Source: Reinekea marinisedimentorum (GTDB lineage: Bacteria > Pseudomonadota > Gammaproteobacteria > Pseudomonadales > Natronospirillaceae). From it: 64,000 nt of DNA. The translations under genes and the position numbers were made by a program. Positions 34,965 to 45,108 of this stretch are shown piece by piece. The DNA lies in the NCBI RefSeq assembly GCF_004341165.1, contig NZ_SLZR01000001.1, positions 124,001 to 188,000 of the forward strand, in the 5' to 3' direction. Position 1 is the first letter of the stretch; every line of letters begins with the position of its first letter. Under the pieces are notes generated by a model, which was not told the DNA's origin, ran no database searches, and saw only the letters and a program-made list of their open reading frames with translations.

Positions 34965-35690
34965 TTAATGAGAGTCAATCCACTCGACAAGTTTCAGCCA
35001 GTCTGAGACGTCTCTTTTCTCCGGGTTCTTTAAATCATGAATTCCCAGACCGTATTCGGAAGCACGAATATAATACTGCGTATCTCTAAATGAAGAGATA
35101 AAAGGTATTTTTAAACTCTTTAAAAACAACTCCAGCTTGGCATACACAAGCGTATTTTTGCGCACGCGATTAGCAACTACAGCAATCTTTTTCGGCGCCG
35201 TTCGATGTGCCGGTGTTAAAAATAAATCTTTAATGAAGTTGGTTGTCGCTCTTATATCAATCGGTGATGGCGTTACCGGAATGATGACAAAGTCGCTTTC
35301 TCTTACCAGATCATTCAACAGCATTCCGCTAAGCCCTGCCGGGGTATCCATAACCACCTTGGTGGTTTCTGCCGGCAGGTTACGTAAGTACCAGGTGCGG
35401 GTCATTTGTGCAGTCGATTTTTTATAGGCAGACACGCCGTGAATCTTTGAACGCTCCGACTGCCTTAACTGCAGCCATTGGCTTGCTGAGCCCTGCGGAT
35501 CAAAGTCGATCAGTGCGCACGGTTCATTGCGCGCTGCAAACAAGCTGGCCAGGTTGGTGGCAATGGTTGTTTTACCGCTGCCACCCTTGGCGTTAGCGAT
35601 CAATATGCGTGTTGGCCTGGGAGCATTGATTACCCGGGTTCGGGCTTCACCCTGATTGATCTGTTCCTTCACTCTGACCTCTCCACTCAT
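34965..35690 (-). CDS. Orphan ParA-family ATPase
   Basis: This 241-residue ParA/MinD ATPase has the deviant Walker A NAKGGSGKTT, followed by DFDPQGSASQW (Walker A' region) and VVMDTPAGLSG (Walker B). No parB-like gene is adjacent, so it is not part of the chromosome partition pair. The ATG at 35690 has a G-rich ribosome-binding site; a GTG at 35705 is also in frame. Neighbours on the same strand are the WD40 lipoprotein and the AlgP-like protein. Family members of this orphan type place proteins or chemosensory clusters in the cell; that role is only a guess. Confidence 0.9.
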   Translation of the reverse strand: MSGEVRVKEQINQGEARTRVINAPRPTRILIANAKGGSGKTTIATNLASLFAARNEPCALIDFDPQGSASQWLQLRQSERSKIHGVSAYKKSTAQMTRTWYLRNLPAETTKVVMDTPAGLSGMLLNDLVRESDFVIIPVTPSPIDIRATTNFIKDLFLTPAHRTAPKKIAVVANRVRKNTLVYAKLELFLKSLKIPFISSFRDTQYYIRASEYGLGIHDLKNPEKRDVSDWLKLVEWIDSH

Positions 35691-35749
35691 AACGCCCCCG
35701 TTCACCTGTCTGTTATACAGCTATCCGATTGGCTATTACGCTCTGCCAA

Positions 35750-36694
35750 TTACTGAAATGTATAAAGAAAACCATTCGAACCAATTGCCAATAATTTTGA
35801 GCCTTGCTTTGCCACATCGAGCACAATAGCACTCTTAAACGATTGCTTACTCTCTGTGCCAATTTGATAAGTTACCAGCTTCTTGCCGGTGTCAGCGTCA
35901 AACTCAAAAATATTCCGGTGTGTGGTGCCCACAATTAAACTGGCATCACCTATAAATCGCGCGCTGTATATTCTGAATTTAGCGGTAGACAGCGAAGCGC
36001 GCTTTACTAAATTCGTCGTTGTCCAGATTTCAGCCTTTTCGTGTGCCGGAGCGATAAGCATCAGAGCACCGGAATCGCTTAATTTAACGACGGACACCTG
36101 ATTATCGTGAGGAAAGGTTTTTACCAGCTCAGCGTTGCGGATATTCCACAACTTTGCCGTGGAATCTTCCGAGCCGGTTAACGCCAGCCCTGCAGACACA
36201 TTGATGGCAACCGAGACAACCGGCCCCTGATGTTCAAACTCGCGCAGCAGGCCACCATTTTGCGCATCAAACAGTACCGCCTTATTGTTATCCAAGCCCA
36301 GCATCACAAAGCGACCGTCAGCAGATAAATCCGCCGCTTCAATACGCGCCGGTGCCGACCAGAACCAAACCGGAAGGCCGGTCTGTGTATCCCACAAAAC
36401 CAGGTTGTAATAGTTCACGGTAATCGCAAAGCGGCCGTTATCTGAAATGTCGGTGTAGAGAATTTCCGTCAGGAAGCCCTCTCGGTGATTCCAGTTAAAT
36501 TCGCGCGATTGCTTGTGGATATCCCAGAACGAGCCACCATGTTGAAACGAACCCACTACCAGCGAAGCGCCGTGTTTTTCCAACGCCGCTGAATAGGCAC
36601 CCTGTGTTGCCAGTTGCAACTTGGCCTGCGGTCGTTCAGCACAACTGCTCATCAGCAGAGTGAAGATAAGAAGAACTGATAGGAATGGTCTCAT
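35750..36694 (-). CDS. WD40-repeat lipoprotein
   Basis: This 314-residue protein has a lipoprotein signal (LLMSSC, cysteine at about residue 18) followed by a beta-propeller of WD40-like repeats (for example GRFAITVNYYNLVLWDTQTG, then GLALTGSEDSTAKLWNIRNA). WD40 propellers bind other proteins. After the lipobox comes AERPQ, without an Asp at +2, so outer-membrane sorting is likelier. It lies 60 bases upstream of the ParA gene on the same strand. I recognise no specific function. Confidence 0.88.
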   Translation of the reverse strand: MRPFLSVLLIFTLLMSSCAERPQAKLQLATQGAYSAALEKHGASLVVGSFQHGGSFWDIHKQSREFNWNHREGFLTEILYTDISDNGRFAITVNYYNLVLWDTQTGLPVWFWSAPARIEAADLSADGRFVMLGLDNNKAVLFDAQNGGLLREFEHQGPVVSVAINVSAGLALTGSEDSTAKLWNIRNAELVKTFPHDNQVSVVKLSDSGALMLIAPAHEKAEIWTTTNLVKRASLSTAKFRIYSARFIGDASLIVGTTHRNIFEFDADTGKKLVTYQIGTESKQSFKSAIVLDVAKQGSKLLAIGSNGFLYTFQ

Positions 36695-36795
36695 AGCATC
36701 GGTTTGACTACTCTTTCATCAGAAGTGTAGCACTGTATGAGACAACGGAAGATGTCAGGCCAGCGAGTACAGCCAGCCGGAATTGAATGATTGGC

Positions 36796-37257
36796 TTACG
36801 CGAGATGTTCGTGGGCGTTGTGTAAGCGCTCGATCAGACGGTCTTCAATGGCAAAACGCTCGGTCATTTTTTCACCCATAGATGAAAGATCGCCCTTCAG
36901 CGAGCCGATATTCGCTTCAACCATGGAGCCGGTCGCGTATTTATCGTTAAAGTCGAGAATGAATTGAGTGGTTGCATCGATAAGCGGATACAACTCTTTG
37001 GCAAGTACAAGGCCGCCGTCATCAAATTCTTTGGCTTCCCGGAACAGCTGCTCATAAACCTCGAAATGGCCTTCAGAAACATAATCAACCAGCCGTCGGT
37101 TGAACTCTTCCACGGCAGTGGTGACGTCTTCTTTTCCTTCGGCATCATAAATGGCAAAAAACGCCACCAACGCCTGCTGCCGGCCAAGTAACCAGCGATC
37201 AATGATTTCGTGGGTACCGCCCCAACGTTCCCGTGCATTCTTACAGTTTTCGAGCAT
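36796..37257 (-). CDS. Anti-sigma factor AlgQ/Rsd
   Basis: Rsd/AlgQ binds the primary sigma factor RpoD and favours alternative sigma factors. The 153-residue all-helical protein begins ENCKNARERWGGTHEIIDRWL, which matches the start of AlgQ, and continues with LVDYVSEGHFEVYEQLF and a C-terminal RFAIEDRLIERLHNAHE, all family hallmarks. AGGATT is a fair ribosome-binding site. In Pseudomonas algQ lies beside algP; here the two are separated by the WD40 and ParA genes, all on the same strand. Confidence 0.9.
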   Translation of the reverse strand: MLENCKNARERWGGTHEIIDRWLLGRQQALVAFFAIYDAEGKEDVTTAVEEFNRRLVDYVSEGHFEVYEQLFREAKEFDDGGLVLAKELYPLIDATTQFILDFNDKYATGSMVEANIGSLKGDLSSMGEKMTERFAIEDRLIERLHNAHEHLA

Positions 37258-37489
37258 AAATCCTGACCTGTGAGACGTTATAAGAGTATGCCTGGCATCC
37301 TTCTGCTGCCAGCCGTTTCATAACAATATATGCTCAGTCAATGTTACAAACAAGCTAACATTGTAATTTAAAGAGACTCAAGAACGGCCCAACTCCGCCG
37401 ATACCCCAATCAAAGCGGCAGTACACACAACAGCGTCTATATTTCACTTGATGACAGGCATGAATCAAATCTTCTTATCGGGAGCACCC

Positions 37490-37909
37490 ATGAGCTTCAG
37501 AGTTATACGCAATTTCAAATTTCTGATCATTGCTCTGATCGCTACCTGTGCGGGCAGCGTCTTTTCTGCAGACGACGACAGTGCGATAGTACCGGGCTAC
37601 GTGGAACTGGACCCGTCGTTCACCCTGAATTACGGCGATATCCGCCGAACCCGCTATATCCAGACGACGATGACACTGCGCTTGAGCGACTCAAGCACAG
37701 AGCTCGATGTTAAAGCCCATAATGATGCCATCCGGCACACGATCATCATGCAATTCTCCGAACAAAGTGCCGAAACGCTGAAATCCACTGAAAAGCGCGA
37801 TGAGTTTCTAAGCCAGCTCACTGCCGCGCTGCAAGAATTAATGGTGCAGGAAACCGGTGAACCGCTGATAGAGCGCGTGCTGCTGACGACCTTTATCATG
37901 CAGCCATAA
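37490..37909 (+). CDS. FliL-like exported protein
   Basis: This 139-residue protein has a signal peptide or anchor (about residues 1-26, LIIALIATCAGSVFSA) and a FliL-type domain with YVELDPSFTLNYG and a C-terminal pattern VQETGEPLIERVLLTTFIMQP. Real FliL supports the flagellar stator, but no flagellar gene is near. Pseudomonas and relatives carry such stand-alone FliL-like proteins; their job is not known. The ATG at 37490 has GGAG upstream; an ATG at 37448 is in frame but would precede the signal peptide badly. Confidence 0.78.
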   Translation: MSFRVIRNFKFLIIALIATCAGSVFSADDDSAIVPGYVELDPSFTLNYGDIRRTRYIQTTMTLRLSDSSTELDVKAHNDAIRHTIIMQFSEQSAETLKSTEKRDEFLSQLTAALQELMVQETGEPLIERVLLTTFIMQP

Positions 37910-37991
37910 CGCGGAGCATTGATTATTTTAAAGTGGAATATTTAGCCGGAAACACTGTTCCGGCTGAGCAGCTGTTTTAAAGCCAGAGATG

Positions 37992-38192
37992 TTATGCGAA
38001 GCGCACCTGTTTGCGTTCTTTAATTGATCGCTGATACTGGAACAAACCATCGTCTTTACCGGCTTCCCAGGCGGCCACCAAAACGTCGTTATCGTACGGA
38101 CATTCAGAATCTGACTTTCCAGCCAGCCCGGTCATGTAACCCTGCTGATACGCTTTGTTAAGCGATTCCAACGTCCATTGTATTTCCGGCAT
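37992..38192 (-). CDS. Ribosome modulation factor-like small protein
   Basis: The 66-residue protein contains AYQQGYMTGLAGKSDSECPY, which resembles the RMF core (RAHQRGYQAGIAGRSKEMCPY in E. coli, as I remember it), followed by a helix with AAWEAGKDDG. RMF dimerises and inactivates ribosomes in stationary phase. This protein is acidic where RMF is strongly basic at the N-terminus, so ribosome binding is not assured. AAAGGTAG lies before the ATG. It is a single gene between the FliL-like gene and gshA. Confidence 0.65.
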   Translation of the reverse strand: MPEIQWTLESLNKAYQQGYMTGLAGKSDSECPYDNDVLVAAWEAGKDDGLFQYQRSIKERKQVRFA

Positions 38193-38358
38193 ATAAACTA
38201 CCTTTTGCTTTTCTTCCTGTTAGCACACACCCGCCAGTGAATCCTTGGCCAGTACTTAAAAAGACACAATAGAAATGATTGTATTGATTCGCCAGTTCTT
38301 AATTGACAACCAAGTCACATATTGAATTTAAAGTCGTTACTTAACTGTAACTTTTGCG

Positions 38359-39906
38359 TCATTGCTCGAGGTAATTCGCCAGAAACTGTTCAAACGGGCC
38401 CTGATCTGACATTTCAATATCCCGCTGACGACGCCAACTCTGTTTCGACTCATTCACCCGAAACTTTAGCCTTTGTTCGCTTAACGGCTGCTGAAGCAGC
38501 GCCATCGTTTCTGCTGACCGGCTCAGTGTAAACTGCCGAAACGAGCCCGATTTTTTTACATCCGCCAGAACTCTGCTGGAGAGCAGGTTTTCCGGTGTTG
38601 CTATCTTACTGCGTTGTGCTTCACAGGCATTCTGATAGTCGTCAGTCTGTTTTAGCTGATCAATATTTTTAGCAAAGCGACAGATCGAATCAATTAACTC
38701 GCTGGCCAGTTCTGCCGGTTTACGAGACTGACCATTCACAACGATTTCCAGTTCAGGGTCACGCCCGCGTATCGCGACCAACTCGCTGTTTTTCTGCAGC
38801 TGACGGCATTCCTCTGCTGAAATGGTCGGGTGGTCTTGCACCATACACCACAATAAAAACAGATCGATAAAATCAATTTGGGTTTTATCAACACCCAATG
38901 GCAAATAGGGGTTCACATCCAGGCAGCGCACTTCAATATATTCAACACCGCGGGTTCTCAGCGCATGTATCTGCTTTTCACCAGAATAGGCCACCCGTTT
39001 CGGTCGAATATCGCTGTAGTATTCGTTCTCAATCTGCAGGATAGAACTGCTCAACTGGTTGTATTGCTCGCCAACCTTCACGCCAATTTTTTCGTACTTC
39101 GGGTACGGCTGTCTGATCGCTTCTGCAAGTGTTTTGGCATAGGATTCCAGCGAGTTAAAACAGACAAATAATTCTGCTTGAGCCTGATTGGAATAACCCA
39201 CATTGCTCATACGCAAACTGGTTGCATGCGGTGCATAAAGGGTTTCATCATTCAGTTCTGAAAGCTGGTTTGAAACAGAATCCAGAAACGACTTATCCGC
39301 TGCAGGTGAAGCGCCGAACAAATACAGCAGCAACCAGCTGTGACGTCTGAAGCTGCGGATCAGGCCGAAATATTCATCGGTTTTAAAATCAGTTAGGTCA
39401 CCGCTTTTACCATTCAACAATGCCCATTGCCGCCAGAAGCTATCGTTCAGCGACCAGTTGTAGTGCAGCCCGGCAATGGTCTGCATCTTGCGGCCATAGC
39501 GGTGCCATAAGCCGTGACGGTATATGGTTTTCAGCCGGCCAATATGGCTGTCGCCATACTGCGCGATTGGAATCTGCTCCTGCGCCGGTAACGGTGACGG
39601 CATACTGCCGGACCAGAACATTTCATCTTCGAGCTGGCTGCTGGTAAAGCAATGCAATTCTGAAAGCTCATCCAGCAAGCTTTGGGTATCGGTATGCACG
39701 CCGGTGATAAATTCAAGCAGGCTTTCCGAGTAATCGGTGGTTATCGAGCCGTGGGTTAAAGCCGAACCCAGGGCCTGGGGATGAGGCTTTTGGCTGAGCG
39801 TGCCCTGTTTGTCGACACGCAGCGTTTCCCGCTCTATGCCGCGTTGAAAGTTGAAGGCATTAGGGCGAAGTTGCTCAAATAATGAAAAGCGGGAGATGGC
39901 AGCCAA
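38359..39906 (-). CDS. gshA: Glutamate-cysteine ligase
   Basis: GshA joins glutamate and cysteine in the first step of glutathione synthesis. The 515-residue protein is of the proteobacterial type: RGIERETLRVD near the N-terminus, HGSITTDYSESLLEFITG, and RGVEYIEVRCLDVNPYLPLGV in the centre. The start is a TTG at 39906 supported by a strong GAGGA eight bases upstream, which probably lowers translation. It follows tex on the same strand after 88 bases, a neighbourhood I also recall from Pseudomonas. Confidence 0.95.
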   Translation of the reverse strand: MAAISRFSLFEQLRPNAFNFQRGIERETLRVDKQGTLSQKPHPQALGSALTHGSITTDYSESLLEFITGVHTDTQSLLDELSELHCFTSSQLEDEMFWSGSMPSPLPAQEQIPIAQYGDSHIGRLKTIYRHGLWHRYGRKMQTIAGLHYNWSLNDSFWRQWALLNGKSGDLTDFKTDEYFGLIRSFRRHSWLLLYLFGASPAADKSFLDSVSNQLSELNDETLYAPHATSLRMSNVGYSNQAQAELFVCFNSLESYAKTLAEAIRQPYPKYEKIGVKVGEQYNQLSSSILQIENEYYSDIRPKRVAYSGEKQIHALRTRGVEYIEVRCLDVNPYLPLGVDKTQIDFIDLFLLWCMVQDHPTISAEECRQLQKNSELVAIRGRDPELEIVVNGQSRKPAELASELIDSICRFAKNIDQLKQTDDYQNACEAQRSKIATPENLLSSRVLADVKKSGSFRQFTLSRSAETMALLQQPLSEQRLKFRVNESKQSWRRQRDIEMSDQGPFEQFLANYLEQ

Positions 39907-39994
39907 GGTGATGTCCTCGTAAAACGAAGCTGGAAGTATGAGGTTAAATCAGCGCAGTTCAAGGAACTGCGCCTTATATTTAGTAGGAGTTTAC

Positions 39995-42301
39995 TTAGCG
40001 TTTTTGCTTCTTAAACGCCTGATCAAACAGAGAGTCGAGCGTGTTGGCCGGTGCGGCTTTTTGCTTTGGTGCGCGCTGCTGCGGCTTGCGGCCTCCGCCG
40101 TTCTGGCGGTCACCGGAGCTCTGATGCTCACTGGCATCGTCATCCAGACGCATCGACAGTGCAATGCGCTTACGCTGTACATCCACATCCATCACCTTAA
40201 CTTTGACAATGTCACCCGCTTTCACAACCTTAGACGGGTCATCCACATACTGGTGGCTGAGTGCGGAGATGTGTACCAGGCCATCCTGATGCACACCGAT
40301 ATCCACAAAGGCACCAAAGTGAGTAACGTTGGTAACCACCCCTTCGAGGGTCATATTTGGGCGCAAATCCTTCAGTGTTTCCACCCCATCCTGGAACTGT
40401 GCGGTTTTAAATTCCGGCCGCGGGTCGCGCCCCGGTTTATCCAGCTCTTTGATGATGTCGGTAACGGTAGGAATACCGAAGGTTTCGTCGGTGTAATCTG
40501 CCGCGTTTAGCGCCTTTAGGAAGCGGGTGTCACCTATGACTTCCTGCACCGTTTTCTGTTTTGCCTGCACGATCTTATTGACCACGCTGTAGGCTTCCGG
40601 GTGCACGCCGGAACGGTCCAGCGGGTCGGAGCCATTCATGATACGCAGGAAGCCGGCGGCCTGCTCAAAGGCCTTTGGCCCCAGGCGCGGCACATCTTTT
40701 AATTGCTTGCGCGAGTCGTAAGCGCCATTGGCATCACGGAAGGCAACAATATTGTTGGCAATGGTCTGATTCAAACCCGAAACACGCGCCAGTAGCGGCG
40801 CCGATGCGGTGTTCAGATCTACGCCAACAGAGTTCACACAGTCTTCAACCACCGCATCGAGCTGGCGCGCCAGGGCAACCTGAGAAACATCGTGCTGATA
40901 CTGACCCACACCGATGGACTTTGGATCGATCTTCACCAGCTCGGCCAGCGGGTCCTGCAGGCGGTGGGCAATAGAGATGGCCCCCCGAATGGTGACGTCT
41001 AAATCCGGAAATTCTTTCGCCGCATACTCCGAGGCGGAGTACACCGAGGCACCGGCTTCATTCACCATGACAGCCTGCGCTTTAATCTGCGGCTGCTTTT
41101 TCAGGAAATCTTTAACGAAGCGCTCGGTTTCGCGGCTTGCGGTACCGTTACCGATAGCGATCAGTTCCACGTTGTGCTGCTGACACAGCTTTAACAGGAC
41201 GGCTTCGGCTTCCGGGATTCGGTTCTGTGGCGGCGTCGGGAAGATGGCTCCGTGATCCTGCACCTTACCGGTGGCATCCACCACCGCTACCTTCACCCCG
41301 GTACGCAAGCCAGGGTCTAAGCCGATGGTGGCTTTCGGGCCGGCCGGTGCGGCCAGTAACAGGTCTTTCAGGTTTTTGGCGAATACATCGATTGCAGCCT
41401 GCTCTGCGGTTTCACGCACGCGGGAGAACAGATCGGTTTCAATATGGGTGAGCAACTTGATACGCCAGGTCCAGCGGCAGACATCTTTCAGCCAGGCATC
41501 TGCCGGCCGGTTCAGGTCTTCAACGTGGTAATGCTCTGCAACCATAACGGTACCGGTACCGCCGCTGCGGGCATCTTCATTCGGAATCACCAGCGACAAC
41601 GACAGAACACCCTCGTTTCGACCACGGAACATCGCCAAGGCGCGGTGACTCGGTACCTTCTTGATGGCTTCGTCATGCTCGAAGTAATCCTGGAATTTTT
41701 CACCTTCAGCCTGCTTGCCTTCAATGACACGGGCCTGCATTTCGGCGTTATGCCACATGAAATCTCGCAGTTTACCGAGCAGATCGGCATCTTCTGCAAA
41801 ACGCTCCATCAGAATATAACGCGCGCCATCCAGGGCCGACTTGGTGTCTTCAATGCCGGCGTCTTTATTAAGGAAATCTGCCGCGAACGATTCCGGGTTC
41901 AGATTCGGATCTGCCAATAAGCCTTCGGCCAGAGGTAGCAAGCCCGCTTCAATGGCAATTTGGCCTTTAGTGCGGCGCTTCTTCTTATAGGGCAGATACA
42001 AATCTTCCAGTTCGGTTTTGGTTTCGGCTAAGGCAATTTTTTTGCTGAGCTCCGGCGTCAGCTTGCCCTGCTCTTCAATGCTGGAAATGATGCTGGTTCG
42101 GCGATCGTCCATTTCACGCAGATAGCGCAGGCGCTCTTCCATCTGGCGCAACTGGGTATCGTCCAGCCCACCGGTGACTTCTTTACGGTAACGGGAAATA
42201 AAAGGAACCGTTGCGCCTTCATCTAACAGTGTGACCGCTGCGGTAACCTGAGCAACGGCGACATTTAATTCACTGGCAATTTTTGCTTCGATAGCTGACA
42301 T
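39995..42301 (-). CDS. tex: Transcription accessory protein Tex
   Basis: Tex is a conserved RNA-binding protein related to Spt6 that acts in transcription. The 768-residue chain (E. coli YhgF 773) has the N-terminal helical region with [17 protein letters not shown], a YqgF/RNase H-like fold ([17 protein letters not shown]), helix-hairpin-helix motifs ([21 protein letters not shown]), and a C-terminal S1 domain ([18 protein letters not shown]). After the S1 domain there is a tail of about 50 residues rich in Arg, Lys, Gln and Asn. The start at 42301 is the expected one. Confidence 0.96.
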   Translation of the reverse strand: MSAIEAKIASELNVAVAQVTAAVTLLDEGATVPFISRYRKEVTGGLDDTQLRQMEERLRYLREMDDRRTSIISSIEEQGKLTPELSKKIALAETKTELEDLYLPYKKKRRTKGQIAIEAGLLPLAEGLLADPNLNPESFAADFLNKDAGIEDTKSALDGARYILMERFAEDADLLGKLRDFMWHNAEMQARVIEGKQAEGEKFQDYFEHDEAIKKVPSHRALAMFRGRNEGVLSLSLVIPNEDARSGGTGTVMVAEHYHVEDLNRPADAWLKDVCRWTWRIKLLTHIETDLFSRVRETAEQAAIDVFAKNLKDLLLAAPAGPKATIGLDPGLRTGVKVAVVDATGKVQDHGAIFPTPPQNRIPEAEAVLLKLCQQHNVELIAIGNGTASRETERFVKDFLKKQPQIKAQAVMVNEAGASVYSASEYAAKEFPDLDVTIRGAISIAHRLQDPLAELVKIDPKSIGVGQYQHDVSQVALARQLDAVVEDCVNSVGVDLNTASAPLLARVSGLNQTIANNIVAFRDANGAYDSRKQLKDVPRLGPKAFEQAAGFLRIMNGSDPLDRSGVHPEAYSVVNKIVQAKQKTVQEVIGDTRFLKALNAADYTDETFGIPTVTDIIKELDKPGRDPRPEFKTAQFQDGVETLKDLRPNMTLEGVVTNVTHFGAFVDIGVHQDGLVHISALSHQYVDDPSKVVKAGDIVKVKVMDVDVQRKRIALSMRLDDDASEHQSSGDRQNGGGRKPQQRAPKQKAAPANTLDSLFDQAFKKQKR

Positions 42302-42507
42302 GTAATACCCGATTAATCTGTACCTGAAAAAACCGCCACATCATTTAGAAATTAACCGGCAATTGCAAGCAACCGCCGTCGCTAAGCCATTGATAACGAA
42401 GGTAACTTAAAAGCTTGTGAAAAGTGTCATAGCCGCGCGCCGGAAATTTCCAATCGTTCCACCAAAAGAACAGTGTTAAATTGGCTTATTCGGAAGGAGT
42501 TAATGAG

Positions 42508-43104
42508 ATGAAAAAGCTTATTATCGTTCGTCATGGCGAAACAGACTTTAATCGCCAGCGGTTAATGCAGGGCCAGCTGGATACCGAGCTGAACAAGACC
42601 GGCCATAAGCAGGCACATTGCGCCGCTCTGGCTTTGAAAGGGGAACAGTTTGATGCTATCTGGAGCAGCCCGCTGCAGCGTGCCAAGGCAACCGCCCGCT
42701 ATATCCATGCCCACCACGACTGCCCGATTGAAATTGAACCGCTGCTGACTGAGTGTTCCTTTGGCGAGTTTGAAGGCCGGCCCATTACAGAGTTGATTCA
42801 GGCCGAGCAACAGGCAGAGCGCAGCGGCGAAACCTTTGTAGCCAGAGGAGCGGAAAGCAAGCCAGAGCTGGTCATCCGCGCACAAACACTCAAACAGAAA
42901 GTTCTGCAGTCGTCCGCAAAAACACTGGCACTGGTTTGTCATGCCGGCATCGCCAAGCCGCTGATTGGCCAGTTTCTCAATCACTCCATCGAGGAGTGGT
43001 TTCAATTGCCGCAAGGTAATGCCTGCATTAATACACTGCTCATTGATGCAGAAGGCCGTGTTTTAGCCTGCCAGTTGAATGAGACCGCACACTGCGACAG
43101 CTAA
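42508..43104 (+). CDS. Histidine phosphatase family protein
   Basis: The 198-residue protein belongs to the phosphoglycerate mutase/CobC-like superfamily: catalytic His9 in IVRHGETDFN, SSPLQRAKATARYI, the acidic ECSFGEFEGRP and VCHAGIAKPLI with the second catalytic His. Members are phosphatases for alpha-ribazole phosphate, sugars or other metabolites; there are no cobalamin genes nearby to suggest CobC. The ATG at 42508 has AAGGAG nine bases upstream; the frame is open from a TTG at 42481. Confidence 0.9.
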   Translation: MKKLIIVRHGETDFNRQRLMQGQLDTELNKTGHKQAHCAALALKGEQFDAIWSSPLQRAKATARYIHAHHDCPIEIEPLLTECSFGEFEGRPITELIQAEQQAERSGETFVARGAESKPELVIRAQTLKQKVLQSSAKTLALVCHAGIAKPLIGQFLNHSIEEWFQLPQGNACINTLLIDAEGRVLACQLNETAHCDS

Positions 43105-43180
43105 GCCGACAAACTGGAGTGGTGACAAGTTATCGCCTACTATGCCAGCTGTAATTTAATGAATCGTTGTTGGCCTTGAG

Positions 43181-43705
43181 ATGAAGCTAAAGATGTACAA
43201 GCCATCGTTATCGAGTGGGTTCACGCTGATTGAGTTAATACTGACTATTGTTCTGCTCGGTGTGCTCTCAGCGTTTGCATTACCCAGGTTCGCCAATTTG
43301 GGGAGCCAGGCGAAAACGGCGGTTATTGAAGGAATTGCAGGCACAATGGACTCGACTATTGCCATTGTAAAAGCCACCGCCAGAGTGCAAGGCGTCACCG
43401 TTAAATCCAATTCATCCAGCCAGCAAGACAATGTCATTGAAATGAGCGGCATTTCTGTTGAGGTTGACTGGAGAAACCTGTGCCCGGAAAGCAGTGCCGA
43501 ACTGGGCGATGCCGTCGATATGCTTTATTTCCTGAACATTGATACCAGCTCGGCAGCGGGCAGTGGTTTGTTAACGAGCGTCACCAACCGATATACCCTC
43601 GTCGGCTATGATTTGGATGACAGCAGTGCCAACGCTTGCTACGTTGAATATGACTCTTTTGGCGACCCTAACTGTACCGTAACGGTCAATACTTCCGGCT
43701 GCTGA
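43181..43705 (+). CDS. Type IV/MSHA-like prepilin
   Basis: This 174-residue protein has a class III signal: a 13-residue leader ending in Gly13, cleavage before Phe14 (FTLIEL) with Glu at +5, and a hydrophobic stalk (LILTIVLLGVLSAFALPRFANLG). The rest is a small globular domain with two C-terminal cysteines that may form a loop (NPNC-type to GC at the end). It resembles MSHA pilins, but no assembly genes are nearby, so it must rely on a pilus or secretion machine encoded elsewhere. It converges with the HD-GYP gene. Confidence 0.88.
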   Translation: MKLKMYKPSLSSGFTLIELILTIVLLGVLSAFALPRFANLGSQAKTAVIEGIAGTMDSTIAIVKATARVQGVTVKSNSSSQQDNVIEMSGISVEVDWRNLCPESSAELGDAVDMLYFLNIDTSSAAGSGLLTSVTNRYTLVGYDLDDSSANACYVEYDSFGDPNCTVTVNTSGC

Positions 43706-43707
43706 GA

Positions 43708-44952
43708 TTAATCTTCCATCAGCTGTTGGGCGTAGTCTTCCACCCGAATCCCCAGATGCCCGTCCGGAAAGACGTTAGTGATATGAACACGTTCACCCTT
43801 GGCCGATGCTTCCATTTCTGACAAATTCCATTTCGCGCCGAGCCGGTAGCCACGGCTGGTGGGTATCAGAATTCGTACGTTCGGATAGAGCCGCTGGCCT
43901 TCAACCGCCTGCACAACCACGCCTATATCACCGGTCGAAAGCTCAACGATCGCCCCCGGAGTCACCCAGCCCAGAAACTGAATAAAGCGCTCAACCATAG
44001 TGTGATCGAACTGTTTGCCGCGCATCGCCCAGAGAATGCTCATGGCGTCATGATGGGATCTGGCATTCTGATAGACCCGGTCGGATGTGATGGCATCATA
44101 AGCATCAACGATAGCGACCACCCTGGCCATCTCGTCAATCTGCAGATGATTTAACCCCTTCGGATACCCCTTACCATCGGGCCGCTCATGATGCTGTAAA
44201 ATACCGGCAAGCACCCGCTGCGGCAGGTCCGGTTCATCCTTTAGCCTGGTAAAGCCCCTCATCGGGTGCGTTTTCATTATTTCAAATTCTTCTTCGGTCA
44301 GCTTGCCCGGCTTGTTGAGCACCGCCGAATCAATATCGATCTTACCCAAATCATGCAGCAGACCTGCAACCCCAACCTGAGCAACCATTTTTTGATCCCA
44401 GCCCAGTGCCGCACCAAGCCCCATCGCCAGAATACAGACGTTTATGCAGTGCTCGGCGGTGTATTGGTCTTCATGCTTAATGCGTGTTAACCACACCAGT
44501 GCCGGCAGGTTCTTGCTGATTGATGAGGAAATATCCTTAACCAGCGTGATGTTTTTACGGATGTCTTGCCGATCCAGCCGGTGAAAATGGTTGGTGATAT
44601 GCATCGCCCGTTCACGAAGATTCAAATAGGCGGTGAGCGATTCACGCATAGACACGCTTGTTATCGGCTGGGTTCTGAGCACCTTGGCTTCTTTAGGGAC
44701 GGGCTTAACATCGGCCTTTTTAGCCGGCTGAGTCTTTCGCTGGCTTTTTTTCAGGTCGATAATGACCCAATGGCAATGGTTTCTAATCCAGTCGAGCTCT
44801 TCCAGATCACTGACAACAAAGCCCTGAATCAGAAAGGGCGTTTCACTCCAGGGCGACGATAATTGCGCGACAAAATGCCCCAGTTTCAGCTCATGGGGGG
44901 CAATCTGTTGCTGGTTTTCCCAGACTTTATTTTCAGGAGGAAGATTATACAT
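43708..44952 (-). CDS. HD-GYP phosphodiesterase with DUF3391
   Basis: This 414-residue protein should degrade c-di-GMP. After an N-terminal DUF3391-type region (LKLGHFVAQLSSPW and IQGFVVSDLEELDW) the HD-GYP domain shows HCINVCILAMG, the metal site HDLGKIDID, HPMRGFTRL and the extended HHERPDGKGYP motif that carries GYP. The C-terminal part (FIQFLGWVTPGAIVEL) is usual in this family. No membrane segment is seen. Either the ATG at 44952 or the GTG at 44964 may be the start. Confidence 0.93.
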   Translation of the reverse strand: MYNLPPENKVWENQQQIAPHELKLGHFVAQLSSPWSETPFLIQGFVVSDLEELDWIRNHCHWVIIDLKKSQRKTQPAKKADVKPVPKEAKVLRTQPITSVSMRESLTAYLNLRERAMHITNHFHRLDRQDIRKNITLVKDISSSISKNLPALVWLTRIKHEDQYTAEHCINVCILAMGLGAALGWDQKMVAQVGVAGLLHDLGKIDIDSAVLNKPGKLTEEEFEIMKTHPMRGFTRLKDEPDLPQRVLAGILQHHERPDGKGYPKGLNHLQIDEMARVVAIVDAYDAITSDRVYQNARSHHDAMSILWAMRGKQFDHTMVERFIQFLGWVTPGAIVELSTGDIGVVVQAVEGQRLYPNVRILIPTSRGYRLGAKWNLSEMEASAKGERVHITNVFPDGHLGIRVEDYAQQLMED

Positions 44953-45108
44953 TGGGTTACACACCTACCCAGTCATATGAATTGATTAGCTGCAGACAAG
45001 ATAAAAGATCATTGGCATCTTATATTGTCTGGAAAACTCACTCTATAATATACGAACAACGTCAGTATAGACGACTCCCCCAAACACCTATCTTTTAAGG
45101 ATATTTCA

